Positions 49,091 to 60,520 are shown, counted from the stretch's first letter. The stretch is DNA of 64,000 nucleotides from Mytilus galloprovincialis (GCF_965363235.1 NC_134846.1:55913121-55977120), one strand, 5' to 3'. A program made the numbers and translations. Notes: generated by a model from the sequence alone, not told the origin.

Positions 49091-49346
49091 TTAATTGAAC
49101 AAATTTTCCAGTTTGAGTACCCAGACATCATTGCATGGTAGCTTGTTAATTGTTATTGGAGGTATGGTTACTTCTATACCACCTCCTGGATTTGGTTTCC
49201 AGTCAAAGTTTCCAACGTATCCAAGCATACTGACGATTGTTGACGAGGAAGACACTGGGGCACCAAGAATAACTTTGTTATCTGTTGGCCAAAATAATAA
49301 AATGGCATAGACTGAAACATCAGCTCCAGCTATCTGTGATGTATAC
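49091..49346 (-). CDS. FUCA: Fucosidase exon 8 (terminal)
   Basis: 256 bp encoding the C-terminal beta-sandwich ([19 protein letters not shown] block) to LENLFN and stop TAA at 49091. The acceptor ATTTAG lies in the first unit of a 49-bp tandem repeat. Confidence 0.93.
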
Positions 49347-52300
49347 CTAAATTAAAGGAAATATAATCACATTAACAGCAATCTGTGATGTATACCTAAC
49401 ATAAAGGAAATATAATCACATTAACAGCAATCTGTGATGTATACCTAACATAAAGGAAATATAATCACATTTTTACTGTGATATTTACATATTTGTATTT
49501 CACTTTGTTATTACCCATATTAATTCTTCCAAAATAAATCATGACATACTGTCTGTGCTATCGTAGCAAAAATCGATAATGCATATTTTATAGTAAATAT
49601 CTTTGCACTCAGATGGTGGCTTTCAGATTACTGTCTTAAACTATCAAGCTTGTTATGTTTTGTTTTTGTCAAAATTTGAACCAGTATTACGTTAGATGTC
49701 AACAAAATTAGACTCTATTGAATAAGCTTTTTTTTAATAATCATTGATTTCAACTACCATACTTTTTTCAAATTTTTCATTGCCAAGACTGTTTTATTCA
49801 AATCAATCAAACTCCAATGAACTATGATTTTAGAGGTCTATAGGACCATATCTAGAATTATATCATAACAGAATTCATGCTCTTATCTGCAATAGATTGC
49901 ACATGTATTTTTATGTATCTTCCTCTTTTATCAATTTTATTTTCATTCACCTTCACTATATCTTTTAAAGTTATATTACCATATATTTTTAGTGATTGTG
50001 TCATTTTGATGACTCCAAGGTTTTGATCCATAAATGGCTTCTCCATTTACACCCAGCCATGTACCAAGTTGTTTAAGTCTCTCCTGATAAATTGGTATAA
50101 TCATTCCATCTTTTGTTGGTCCAATATTGATAAGAATATTCCCACCAGTGCTATAGTATAAATATATTTAATTTTTGATTTGTGTACGTTTATATACATA
50201 TCTATCGCACCACAGGTAAGTTATCACGTTGTGATTGGTTTAATGCCATCACGTGGTGACCCCTATGAGACCGTAAGGGGTTAGTTAATTCATAGGGGGT
50301 TCATGACGCGTTAATGGAGACATCATCTATTAAGGTAGTTGTGTTTCATTGCTTATTTTTCCACAAAACGCAGCAGAAAATGTTGGGTGTGCGATAAATT
50401 TGTTATACGGTTAACTACTGACCCCCTACCGATCCATAAAAGGGTGAATAAAATCAATAGGCCTCACCCAATATGGAGATAGTTAAAGAAACCTTTAACT
50501 ATCTGTTTATAGTCAGTCACTTGGTTTTCTTCGAGGTACCAAGATATTTAGCACGTCTTGTTTGGTTACACTGTATCATCGAAGAATGTGGACAAACAAA
50601 AATATACCTGGTAACTGATTTTAATTTAGCAGTGCATGTTATACAACTAATTAATATCATCTTAAGGAACATTTATAAAAGTCTTACTTTCATTCATTGT
50701 CATTCTGAAATTAAATTTACTTCTTGTTAAAACTTTTTTTGTGTAAATTTAATCAAACTTTGTCATCAGTAACTTGCTGTTTTATTTACCTAACTGTTTC
50801 TGCAACCTCTGATAAAAGTTCATGCATACTGAAATAATCAGCTAGTCTGGCATTACGTCTGTAGCCCCAGGAATATCTGTCCATTTCCATACAGTTTTCC
50901 CACTTCTTTTTATTCAACACACCTGTTAAATATATATCGTTATATTTTAAGCATTCGGGTTGTTATTCTTCAAATATATCCTCAACAGTACCACTAAAAA
51001 TGATGCAAAACCCATTTATTTAGAATAATTTTAAAATGAAGAAAACTTTAAAATCAGATATTGATAGTGCAAGTTATACATATATGAATTCTAACATGTG
51101 AATTTTTAATGAAGCTTACCCTTCCAACACACCTGAGATCTCCCACAGAGAATTAGGTGGGGTCTGATTGCTTGTTCTAGTTTTCAATGCAGTATTTTGT
51201 GAACTTAGTTTTACTTTTGTCTTCTTTCTTCTTTTTGCCATGGTGTTGTCAGTTTCTTTTAAATGACCACTTTTTTATCAACTTATTCTTTTTAACATGC
51301 ATGTCCTGTGTTTGAATTTGTTTGTTAGCTTTTTGGTCATGAATGTTTGTCTCTAATATTTAATTAATTGTGCATTTGTATTCAGTTATCGCAGATCAAA
51401 TTTATTCGTTCATTGTTTAATCATAGGTTTTTTGATTGAGTTAAGTCTGCCAATTGATATTTTATCGTATGTTTTTCTTTGTTGTGATGTTATGCTATTG
51501 TTTCAGAAAAAGGGAGAAGGTTTGGATCCATTAAAACGTTTAATCCCGCTGCAAATGTTTGCACCTGTCCTAAGTCAGGAATCTGATGTACAGTAGTTGT
51601 CGTTTGTTTATGTAATATATACGTGTTTCTCGTTTCTCGTTTTGTTTATATAGATTAGACCGTTGGTTTTCCCGTTTGAATGGTTTTACACTAGTAATTT
51701 TGGGGCCCTTTATAGCTTGTTGTTCGGTGTGAGCCAAGGCTCCGTGTTGAAGGCAGTACTTTAACCTATAATGGTTTACTTTTTAAATTGTTATTTGTAT
51801 GGAGAGTTGTCTCATTGGCACTCACACCACATCTTCCTATATCTATGATGATTAGACGATTGAAATTCACTGAACCAGGAACCTTACTTTTTAAGTATAA
51901 CAATCGATGTACAGAAAATATATAACGGTAGCATATAACCATGTAAGCTTGAAATAGTCTCAATCCCAGAATAAAGATTTAGTTATAGGTTCATAGTCAT
52001 TCAGATAAGAGATCATAAGATGGTTGTACAAACCTGGGTTATATTTGTCATTACAGTTGAGGAAACCTCCATGTTTACATCTGATGTTAATACAAACCTG
52101 GGTTATATTTGTCATTACAGTTGAGGAAACCTCCATGTTTACATCTGATGTTACTCCCCCATCTGTCATTCACACAAACTTTGTCTTTCACTGGACTGAA
52201 GAAAAAATTACAATAGGATGACACAGTGGAAAGAAGATAAATATTTTTTTCATCATTGATAGCAGAGACATATAATACCTTTAATATTATTAATAGTGCT

Positions 52301-55300
52301 GTACATGTTATTTATGATTTATCCTTTGAACTTTTACTGATTGCTGTTGGTCAGAACTGCTGGTTTAATTACAGCAGTACCAGATACTTGGTGCATGTAT
52401 TATGTTTCTGCCAATCATCAAGTTGTTCAAACTGTTTTACCAGACAACCAGATATAGACTAGACCATTAGTTTTCCTGTTTGAATGGTTTTACACTAGTA
52501 ATTTTGGGGCCCTTTATAGCTTGTTGTTCGGTGTGAGCCAAGGCTCCATGTTGAAGGCCGTACATTGACCTATAATGGTTTACTTTTATAAATTGATATT
52601 TGGATGGAGAGTTGTCTCATTGGCACTCACTCCACATCTTCCTATATCTAAAGTGGCATTATATAGCTATACACAGATAGCATCTATTATAACATGTAAA
52701 TTTAACATATACCTTAAGCTTGCATATTTTAAAGAATATTAATTAATAATAAATCACGATCCTTATTTTTACAAATTTTAAGCATTTCTTTTTTTGGTAA
52801 TTCAAGTTTTGATAGTTTTACCATGATTTCAACAATCCAGAGAAAAGTCTGAATACCAACAAAAGACATCTATATAAGAATATTATAAACCGTAACTTAG
52901 TATATATACCTCTCATTATATAGCCAAGCAAGGAAATTTGTAGCATTCCAATACACATCCGTGGTTGTCCAGTCTCCATCTGACCATATAATGTCTGGTT
53001 CATATCTATTTACCAATTCATAAAGCTCAGGCATTGTTTTTGTCTGTCAAAAGTATGTTAACAAGTTTAATTAAAGAGAAGATCAATTTAAACAATGCAT
53101 GATACACTTTTACAACCCTATAAACATAATATAATTATAAAAAGAAGCATTCATTTCTTATAATTACATCTTGATGCTACACTTATGAAATTAATAGTCC
53201 TTTCAAGCTTTTCTTTTGTTTTCCATTGTATTATTTTAACATTGTCGCAGACAGCATTTGCAGTCATAGCTTTGGTTTTTTTTTACAGAATTAAAATATG
53301 ATATTGGAGTGCCTCGGGATTATTGTCAGCCAATCAAAATGACATATTTATATGAAACATACAAGTTATGTTATTACAAAAATGGATTACAAAGTATCGA
53401 AAAAAGTATCTCTACAATATTGCTACTCACTCTGACAAAGTCCTGAGTCTTAAACCCATTCTCTCTATCCTGAATGTATAGAGGATTAAACCATTCAAGT
53501 AAAGAATGGTACATTCCAAAATGTATGTCAGTCTTTGATCTTACTGCTTTAGCAAGTTCTCCTTATAATATATAAAAAAATATATTGTAAATTCAGAAAT
53601 GATTGCATTCTTTTACATGTTTCATTGCAATTTTTGAAAAACGGACAAAAATATGAGATTAATTAATGCACTTTCAGTAAAAATAAGATATAACAGATCT
53701 TCATATCTTAAATGAAACTTATCAAATGACAAAAAATGGCAAGTAGGGGTTGGTGTATATTTTCTTGCCCTTATATGTTCATAATTTTAATGAATAGAGC
53801 TTTCTTCGCCTGTTTCCAAACACATTGACTTTAATTGTGGCATGGCCATTCCCCTGTTTATTAAATCAAAGCGTTTATATAAAACCTGTTTTTTACAAAA
53901 AGATAATATTGGTTTGAGAAAGAGCACACAAGATAAAGGCAAGTGAAACAATAGAGAACAGTGGCGGATCCAGAACTTTTTGCAATGGGGGGGCCCACTT
54001 ACTGACCTAAAGGGGGGGGGGCTCCAGTCACACTTCAGTGATTCCCTATATAATCAACCAAATTTTTCCCACAAAAAGGGGGGGGGCAGGACCCCTAGCC
54101 CCCCTGGATCCGCCTATGGAGAAACTTAAAATGATACTTTTTTTTTATTATACAGTGTATAATGAAAAGAATTAGGAGCCAATATACCAATGATGTAAGT
54201 GCTTATGTTCCAGGAATAATTCAACATAATTTATATCAAGAGTATACATTTGTAGAAGTACTAAAAAATAATAAATATATATCAAGAACACAAGGTATAT
54301 AAAAACAAATAAAAATAGTTAGGGTATTTATAGTTTCACTGTTATGCTTTATTAAAATGACACTGCATTATCTTGTGCAACCAAAATTCATAAAAAGACG
54401 CAAAAAAAACACATAAATGCAACAGAAAATTTGGACAACATGCATGGTTATTTGAAATCATGCAAAAATCATGGCAAAACTTTGAAAATATTTCTTGCAT
54501 GCCTACCTACCCACAATGTCTCTATTGGGGCCAATGTCCATTGCATTCCAGTTCCACGAATAATTAGATGGCCAAAGGGGAAACCCCTCATGATGTTTAC
54601 TCACTAACACAACATATCTGCAAAATGTTATAAAGAACTACATGTAAATTATCTACATACCTACAATATCTCTCTTAGGCCCTACATCCATAGAGTTCCA
54701 ATTCCATGAATAGTTTGATGGCCAAAGGGGGAAACCTTCACAATGCTTGCTTACTAACACTACATATCTAGAGAACAGAAAAGAACATTATTATGACCAT
54801 CATTACAGACAAGATTTTGCACATACTGATCTTGTGTCAATGAGGGATACCCCATAGTCTATTGTGTTGGAATTTCTCGCTACATTGAAGACCTGTTGGT
54901 GACCTTCTGCTGTTGTTTTTTCTATGGTCAGGTTGTTGTCTCTTTGACACATTCCCCATTTCCATTCTCAATTTTATTCAACAAAAACATTTTTACAATC
55001 AAAACTATGTTGTAAATCCAGCAAAAAATACATAAATATATTCAATGACCAAGATGTTTTATTTGGATGTTGAATATTTGACTTGACAACAAACCAGATA
55101 ATAATTTTATGAATTTAGGTATGAACAACATATTTTAGCCTATCACATGATAATAATTGATAGGAAGCTTAGTTTAAAAAAAGTTTAAAAAAAAATACAA
55201 TTTAAATGAAATTTTATCTGAACACTGGCCACCTTTTCATCAAAAGATATTTGCTTTCCATTCTTTTATTGGGGTCTAAAGGCATTGACCAAATTAAATT

Positions 55301-58300
55301 TTGTATCATGTTAGTCAACACTTCTTCACCAAAAATATAAAGCATCCAGTTTTTTAAAATATATTTAATTGCTGAAAATTTTGTTTCCCGCATACATTGT
55401 ATAAAGATATTAAAGATCAAATTAGAGTTATCTCTCTTTGTACAGCAACTGACTCCACATGTGAAGATATTAAAGATCAAATTAGAGTTATCTCTCTTTG
55501 TACAGCAACTGACGCCATTTCATTGTGAGAACTGTCTATGTGTGCAAATCAGTTTTCTTTAACTTTTTATACGACCGCAAATTTTGAAAAAAATTTCGTC
55601 GTATATTGCTATCACGTTGGCGTCGGCGTCGTCGTCGTCCGGCGTCCGAATACTTTTAGTTTTCGCACTCTAACTTTAGTAAAAGTGAATGGAAATCTAT
55701 GAAATTTTAACACAAGGTTTATGACCACAAAAGGAAGGTTGGTATTGATTTTGGGAGTTTTGGTCCCAACATTTTAGGAATTAGGGGCCAAAAAGGGCCC
55801 AAATAAGCATTTTCTTGGTTTTCGCACTATAACTTTAGTTTAAGTTAATAGAAATCTATGAAATTTTGACACAAGGTTTATGACCACAAAAGAACGGTTG
55901 GGATTGATTTTGGGAGTTTTGGTCTCAACAGTTTAGGAATTAGGGGCCAAAAAAGGGCCCAAATAAGCATTATTCTTGGTTTTCGCACAATAACATTAGT
56001 TTAAGTAAATAGAAATCAATGAAATTTAAACACAATGTTAATGACTACAAAAGGAAGGTTGGTATTGATTTTGGGAGTTTAGGTCCCAACAGTTTAGGAA
56101 TTAGGGGCCAAAAAGGGACCCAAATAAGCATTTTTCTTGGTTTTCGCACCATAACGTTAGTATAAGTAAATAGAAATCTATGAAATTTAAACACAAGGTT
56201 TATGACCATAAAAGAAAGGTTGGGTTTGATTTTGGGAGTTTTGGTCCCAACATAATAAGGGGCCCAAAGGGTCCAAAATTAAACTTTTGTTTGATTTCAT
56301 CAAAATTGAATAATTGGGGTTCTTTGATATGCTGAATCTAACTGTCATGACTGTGTATGTAGATTCTTAACTTTTGGTCCCGTTTTCAAATTGGTCTACA
56401 TTAAGGTCCAAAGGGTCCAAAATTAAACTTAGTTTGATTTTGACAAAAAATGAATCAGTTAGGTTCTTTGATATGCTGAATCTAAAAATGTACTTAGATT
56501 CTTGATTATTGGCCCAGTTTTCAAGTTGGTCCAAATCGGGGTCCAAAATTAAACTTTGTTTGATTTCATCAAAAATTGAATAAATGGGGTTCTTTGATAT
56601 ACCAAATCTAACTGTGTATGTAGATTCTTCATTTTTGGTCCTGTTTTCAAATTGGTCTACACTAAAGTCCAAAGGGTCCAAAATTAAACTTAGTCTGATT
56701 TTAACAAAAATTGAAATCTTGAAGTTCTTTGATATGCTGAATCCAAAAATGTACTTAGATTTTTTATTATGGGCCCAGTTTTCAAGTTGGTCCAAATCAG
56801 GATCTAAAATTATTATATTAAGTATTGTGCAATAGCAAGTCTTTTCAATTGCACAGTATTGCGCAATGGCAAGAAATATCTAATTGCACAATATTGTGAA
56901 ATATCAAAATTTTTTTTAATTAGAGTTATCTTTCTTTGTCCAGAATAGTAAGCAAGAAATATCTAATTGCAAAATATTGTGCAATAGCAAGATTTTTTTT
57001 TAATTGGAGTTATCTTTCTTTGTCCAGAATCAACTTAAATCTTTGTTATATACAATATACAATGTATATTCACTTTTTACTACCAACTGAGAAATTAAAA
57101 TAATCTTTACCATTCAGTGATAACAAGCAGTTTTTTTACATCTTAATATTTTATGATGTATTTAAATGAGTAGTTATTGTTGCAAACTCCATTAGAAATT
57201 TTAATTGAGATTAGTTTTGGAATAAGGGAAAGGGGGATGTGATTAAAAAAATTGGGTTCAATTTTTCTCATTTGAAATTTCATAAATAAAAAAGAAAATT
57301 TCTTCAAACATTTTTTTGAGAGGATTAATATTCAACAGCATAGTGAATTGCTCTAAGAGAAACAAAAATTTTAAGTTCATTAGAACACATTCATTCTGTG
57401 TCAGAAACCTATGCTGTGTCAACTATTTAATCACAATCCAAATTTAGAGCTGAATCCAGCTTGAATGTTGTGTCCATACTTGCCCTAACCGTTCAGGGTT
57501 CAACCTCTGCGGTCGTATAAAGCTACGCCCTGCGGAGCATCTGGTTTATAATTATATCCTTGTAATACAAATGTAATAAGCACTTTAAAAAGGTTATATA
57601 AATAGTTAATCAGTACAGCGGGACAATAATGATAATGATAAACTTAAGGGAGCTACCAATTAACTTCAAATTTTTTTTTAAAATTGCCAATTGACGTTAA
57701 CGATAAATTTTGGTGCATGACAATAAAATGTACAATAAATAATGACTAATTTTGACAAATCATGTTAATTTTTTACCAAAAATAAAGGTACCAATTGTTA
57801 TTTGAGACTTAAGACAAATCATGTAAGAATATGTTGACAAATCACAGTAAAATTTTAACCAATTTGAGGCTAACAGTAGCAGAAAATGATTGTTTGACGC
57901 CTAATGGTAAAAGGCATCTCTACCTTCATTTATTGACCTATATTATCAAATGTATGGTATATTTTTTTTGTGCTTACTTTGCCCCTGAAGACTTCAGTAT
58001 TTCTGCCCATTCGTTGGCATTAAAAAATTCTGCTGTAAATTGTGGTGCAAAATCAGGGTATGTGAAATCAGGTCTATAATTTTTCTTCATAAAGTCAACT
58101 AAAGCAGGATTCTTCGCCTCCTTCCAGGTCCACCAAAACCATTCTGACCCAAATGATGGAACCGAAAATACTCCCCATGTGATGAATATTCCTATCTTGG
58201 CTTCATCATACCATGATGGAAGAGGTCTTGAATCCAGAGATTCCCAATTTGGCTCGTATTTGAAACAAGAAACATTTAAGATATTGGTTACAACGAAAAA

Positions 58301-58336
58301 AGTAAGAACCACAGATAATGTTATTGTCTTTTCCAT
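49091..58336 (-). CDS. FUCA: Alpha-L-fucosidase (GH29) with duplicated exon 2
   Basis: A lysosomal or secreted glycosidase that removes alpha-linked L-fucose from glycoconjugates. Exons: 57978-58336, one of 54661-54767 or 54511-54617, 53431-53561, 52910-53043, 52098-52195, 50790-50922, 49980-50150, 49091-49346. All junctions are GT-AG in matching phase and give 462 residues, the usual animal length. Residues 1-24 form a signal peptide ending NVSC. Visible family blocks: [19 protein letters not shown] (51-69), KH(H/C)EGF (127-132), IIWSDGDW with the nucleophile Asp221, and FSWGYRR-like [10 protein letters not shown] and NAT are possible N-glycosylation sites. Odd points: the His normally found in FIHWG is Thr53, and the two exon-2 copies differ at residue 129. 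Identity is sure; catalytic competence is uncertain. Confidence 0.95.
49341..49487. repeat. 49-bp repeat duplicating the exon-8 acceptor
   Basis: Units start GTATACCTAA at 49341, 49390 and 49439. On the minus strand each unit carries TTAG followed by GTATACATCACAGAT, so there are three candidate acceptors. The two upstream ones run into an in-frame TAG after about 16 codons. Confidence 0.9.
49980..50150 (-). CDS. FUCA: Fucosidase exon 7
   Basis: 171 bp, acceptor ACTATAG, donor GTAATA. Encodes the [18 protein letters not shown] block and [20 protein letters not shown]. Confidence 0.94.
50180..50470. repeat. Possible dispersed repeat in intron 6
   Basis: GC-richer island with TATCACGTTGTGATTGG, an imperfect palindrome, and CCCTATGAGACCGTAAGGGG. 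Boundaries and family were not determined. Confidence 0.3.
50790..50922 (-). CDS. FUCA: Fucosidase exon 6
   Basis: 133 bp, acceptor TTAACAG, donor GTAAAT. Encodes [19 protein letters not shown], the conserved W-E-x-C and S-W-G-Y-R-R block of GH29, then a helix ending SEVAETV. Confidence 0.94.
51230..51838 (+). repeat. Dispersed repeat family R1, long copy in intron 5
   Basis: Contains the R1 block order ending GTTGTCTCATTGGCACTCAC. The last 170 bp are nearly the same as 52470-52650 (TTTGGGGCCCTTTATAGC, then GAGCCAAGGCTCC). Confidence 0.7.
52027..52154. repeat. 64-bp tandem duplication over the exon-5 donor
   Basis: Two copies (52027-52090 and 52091-52154) starting TACAAACCTGGGTTATATTT. On the minus strand the last 57 coding bp of exon 5 and its donor are duplicated downstream. 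Since 64 is not a multiple of three, reading on to the second donor meets a stop within a few codons of the first. Confidence 0.92.
52098..52195 (-). CDS. FUCA: Fucosidase exon 5
   Basis: 98 bp, acceptor TTCAG, donor GTTTGT (weak). Encodes [20 protein letters not shown] and [12 protein letters not shown], the NDRWG block and Cys-rich loop of animal fucosidases. Confidence 0.93.
52440..52650 (+). repeat. R1 3' fragment in intron 4
   Basis: A second copy of the R1 3' end about 0.8 kb from the 51230 copy, nearly the same over TTTTGGGGCCCTTTATAGC to CACTCCACATCTTCC. Confidence 0.7.
52910..53043 (-). CDS. FUCA: Fucosidase exon 4 (nucleophile exon)
   Basis: 134 bp, acceptor TTTTGACAG, donor GTATAT. 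Encodes [20 protein letters not shown] and SDGDW; Asp221 of WSDG is the family nucleophile. Confidence 0.95.
53431..53561 (-). CDS. FUCA: Fucosidase exon 3
   Basis: 131 bp, acceptor TTATAAG, donor GTGAGT. Encodes [15 protein letters not shown], the Y-H-S-L-E-W block of the barrel. Confidence 0.94.
53959..54118 (+). mobile_element. Short GGCGGATCC element with 5-bp target duplication
   Basis: 160 bp, start CAGTGGCGGATCCAG, end CTGGATCCGCCTATG (slightly decayed), flanked by GAGAA at 53954-53958 and 54119-54123. It is reversed relative to the 21625 copy (interior AGTGATTCCCTATATAA). It lies in intron 2. Confidence 0.88.
54511..54617 (-). CDS. FUCA: Fucosidase exon 2b (His-His version)
   Basis: 107 bp, acceptor ATATCTG-CAG type (CTGCAG on the minus strand upstream of ATATGTTG), donor GTAGGT. 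It encodes [19 protein letters not shown], then [16 protein letters not shown]. It carries the normal His128-His129 pair that contacts fucose in characterised GH29 enzymes. Mutually exclusive with 2a because 107 is not a multiple of three. Confidence 0.93.
54661..54767 (-). CDS. FUCA: Fucosidase exon 2a (His-Cys version)
   Basis: 107 bp, acceptor TTCTCTAG, donor GTATGT, same phase as 2b and 43 bp upstream of it in transcript order. It encodes [19 protein letters not shown], then [16 protein letters not shown]. Only six residues differ from 2b, one of them His129 to Cys in the sugar pocket. Both copies look under coding constraint, since most differences are synonymous. Confidence 0.92.
54830..54975 (+). 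repeat. R1-related fragment in intron 1
   Basis: CATTGAAGACCTGTTGGTGA and GTTGTTGTCTCTTTGACACA show the same layout as the R1 3' end (TTGAAG..GTGACC..GTTGTCTC) but a different subfamily. Confidence 0.5.
55403..55522. repeat. 60-bp direct tandem duplication
   Basis: GAAGATATTAAAGATCAAAT and TTAGAGTTATCTCTCTTTGT occur twice at 60-bp spacing. Related sequence (TTAGAGTTATCTTTCTTTGT) also appears inside the 55566 element. Confidence 0.85.
55566..57521 (+). mobile_element. 2-kb TIR element with internal tandem repeats
   Basis: Exact 14-bp inverted ends TTTATACGACCGCA (55566-55579) and TGCGGTCGTATAAA (57508-57521). Inside are a GTCGGCGTCGTCGTC block, then about four tandem units of about 160 bp (TTTTCGCAC landmarks near 55660, 55820, 55980 and 56140), then a second repeat type (GGGTCCAAAATTAAACTT). 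No transposase; non-autonomous. It occupies fucosidase intron 1. A decayed relative is at 21580. Confidence 0.85.
57978..58336 (-). CDS. FUCA: Fucosidase exon 1 with signal peptide
   Basis: 359 bp. Start ATG at 58336 followed by a typical signal peptide ([19 protein letters not shown]), then the N-terminal GH29 barrel to SSGAK, donor GTAAGC. Thr53 stands where FIHWG normally has His. The SEWFWW block is intact. Confidence 0.95.
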
Positions 58337-58621
58337 GTTGAGTAAAGACTAAACTCTAAGTTCATGAAGTTGATATTTTTGTTTCATGGATGATCAGCTA
58401 TCATGTGATATGCAAATCATGAACACTTCTCCAGTATCTGAACAGTCAAACAGTAAAGCAGGAACAAGTGTGGTACAATGCAGTTCCAGTCGGAATCATG
58501 TTGTTCTGGTCCCAATATTATAAAATGTTTGCTCTAACAAAAAATACTGGGCTTCTTAAAATTGACAAAATCCGGAACGCAAGTTCTATCCGAAAAGTTT
58601 CGGTGATTATAACCTTCAAGC

Positions 58622-59813
58622 GGTCTCACTAATTAGCGACAACAAGAATTTTAGCGACAACAAGCGTCAACAAGCGACAAGAAGCGACAACAAGAATTAT
58701 TTTAGCGACAACAAGCGACAAGAAACTATTTAGACAAAAAAACATTTTTTTTTAATTAAAATTAATTATTGCAATAAATATTAAAAGAGTATGCAAAAGA
58801 AAACAATTTTAGCGACAAGAAAGTTAAAATTGATAGAAAAAAAATGAAACATTATTTACATGATATTTTATCATCTATTATGAATAACAGCCAGTATTAC
58901 GTTTAATTATTGTATTATGAGATTAATTTTCCTTGTGTTTTAGAACATATTATTTATCTTATAATTTGTTTTTTAAAACTCTTTTCGTGCAATATATATT
59001 AAGCTCGCAAAATGAATTATTTGTGCATCATTGTCCTGAAAATGTTGACACAAATTGTAAAATACAAAGAACTGAAATCAAACAGGAGGAAAAGAAAATT
59101 GAAATGTGAATGTTTTCATCTTTTTATTTGTTTATTGCCTCATTACACGATATTTATCATGTTTATGCATATTGATTGAAGATGAAAGGAAATTAATGAC
59201 AATCTTCAGTTTTCAACAGGTGTTCATTACTTACAATGATTGTATATTCTGGCGCGTGTAATTGTATAGTCTGACGTGTGTACAAAGTTGAAGGTGTTAA
59301 TTGGATGTTATTGTAGCAATAAAACAGGGGACACGCGACTCGTTAATCTCATTTGATGTTCCACATGTTTGCTTATCAAGATGGGACCACATGTACAAAA
59401 TGTATAAATATTATGTTATTTTATTCATACTTTGACTTTGATGAAAACAGATACATACATTATCTTATACATATTCTTCATATTTAAAAATAAAAAAAGA
59501 AGCTCAATCTCTTTCTTCTTCACAAATGTTAAATGTCTGCATCTACCAATATACATGATATATACTAATATAAACTTCAGAATCTCTTTCTTCCTCACAA
59601 ATGTTTCATTTCTTTGTCTATCTATATAATAAAACATTTTAATTAGACATATCTGCATATATTTAAAAAAAAAAAACATTAAATACAAAATTCTTTATAT
59701 CTAATAAAAAAAAATGTTTTCTTGTCGCTAAATAGTCTTCTTGTCGCTTGTTGTCGCTAAAATAATTCTTGTTGTCGCTTCTTGACGCTTGTTGTCGCTA
59801 ATTAGTGAGACCC
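58622..59813. mobile_element. Foldback element built from AGCGACAACA repeats, 9-bp target duplication
   Basis: The ends GGTCTCACTAATTAGCGACA and TGTCGCTAATTAGTGAGACC are exact inverted repeats over at least 25 bp. CCTTCAAGC flanks both sides (58613-58621, 59814-59822), one extra C at the right. The arms repeat AGCGACAA about eight times at the left and five or six in reverse at the right; the middle is AT-rich. The 9-bp duplication and long arms suggest a Mutator-like lineage. It sits about 290 bp upstream of the fucosidase start codon. Confidence 0.88.
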
Positions 59814-59822
59814 CCTTCAAGC

Positions 59823-60508
59823 GTCTTTCAGATGATCAAATTCGAGGTAAAGCTTGAAAAACAACATGGGTTTCGAGAAAAATAAGAAAAGACAGCCAAA
59901 GAATAGAAAAACAAAGACAATTCTTGTATTTGATGTTAAAGCCAGAGAGTAATTACTCTTTTAGAAGTGTTGTTTGCATAGATTATTAGATTAAAGTCTG
60001 CAAAATAATAAAACTAAAAAAGAATGGGAATGAGAACACAACTTTTTCACAAGTCACAAACCTCACACAGTCGCACATGTCTGTAAAAATTAATATAAAG
60101 GAAACTATATATTCATATCATTACTTTTACTAAAATAACTTACCCTTCACTCTTTGTGTTATGACACTAGTTTGTTAATTTACATTATTTACCTATTCTG
60201 TGACATTGTCATCGAAGGGACTGTGCAATATTTATCCGCTGCTGGATAACTCGGACTAAAACAAAATCGGAGTGTAACAAACTCGGCCTACCATTATTTA
60301 TATGCAGAAATATATTAAACAAACTCGGACTACGATTAGTAGATTGTTTTTTTTTACTTTAATAAAAAAAACAACGTTATATATTAAAATTATATACGAA
60401 TTTATGAGATTATAAATAAATATTTAAAAAAAAATATAGAAATGTATTAAATATTTGTTATATGAGTTGAATTTGGTATGTTTAAGTGAGAATAATTAAC
60501 TTCAATTT
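59823..60508. other. Non-coding stretch
   Basis: No gene or clear element. AACTCGGACTA recurs with variants (60246-60335), a possible short degenerate repeat. Confidence 0.4.
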
Positions 60509-60520
60509 TACCGGAAGCAG

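Noticed and set aside
56367..56835. Overlapping 142- and 83-codon frames on opposite strands
   Set aside because: They arise from tandem repeats in the 55566 element, with the same peptide phrase repeated by the DNA repeat.
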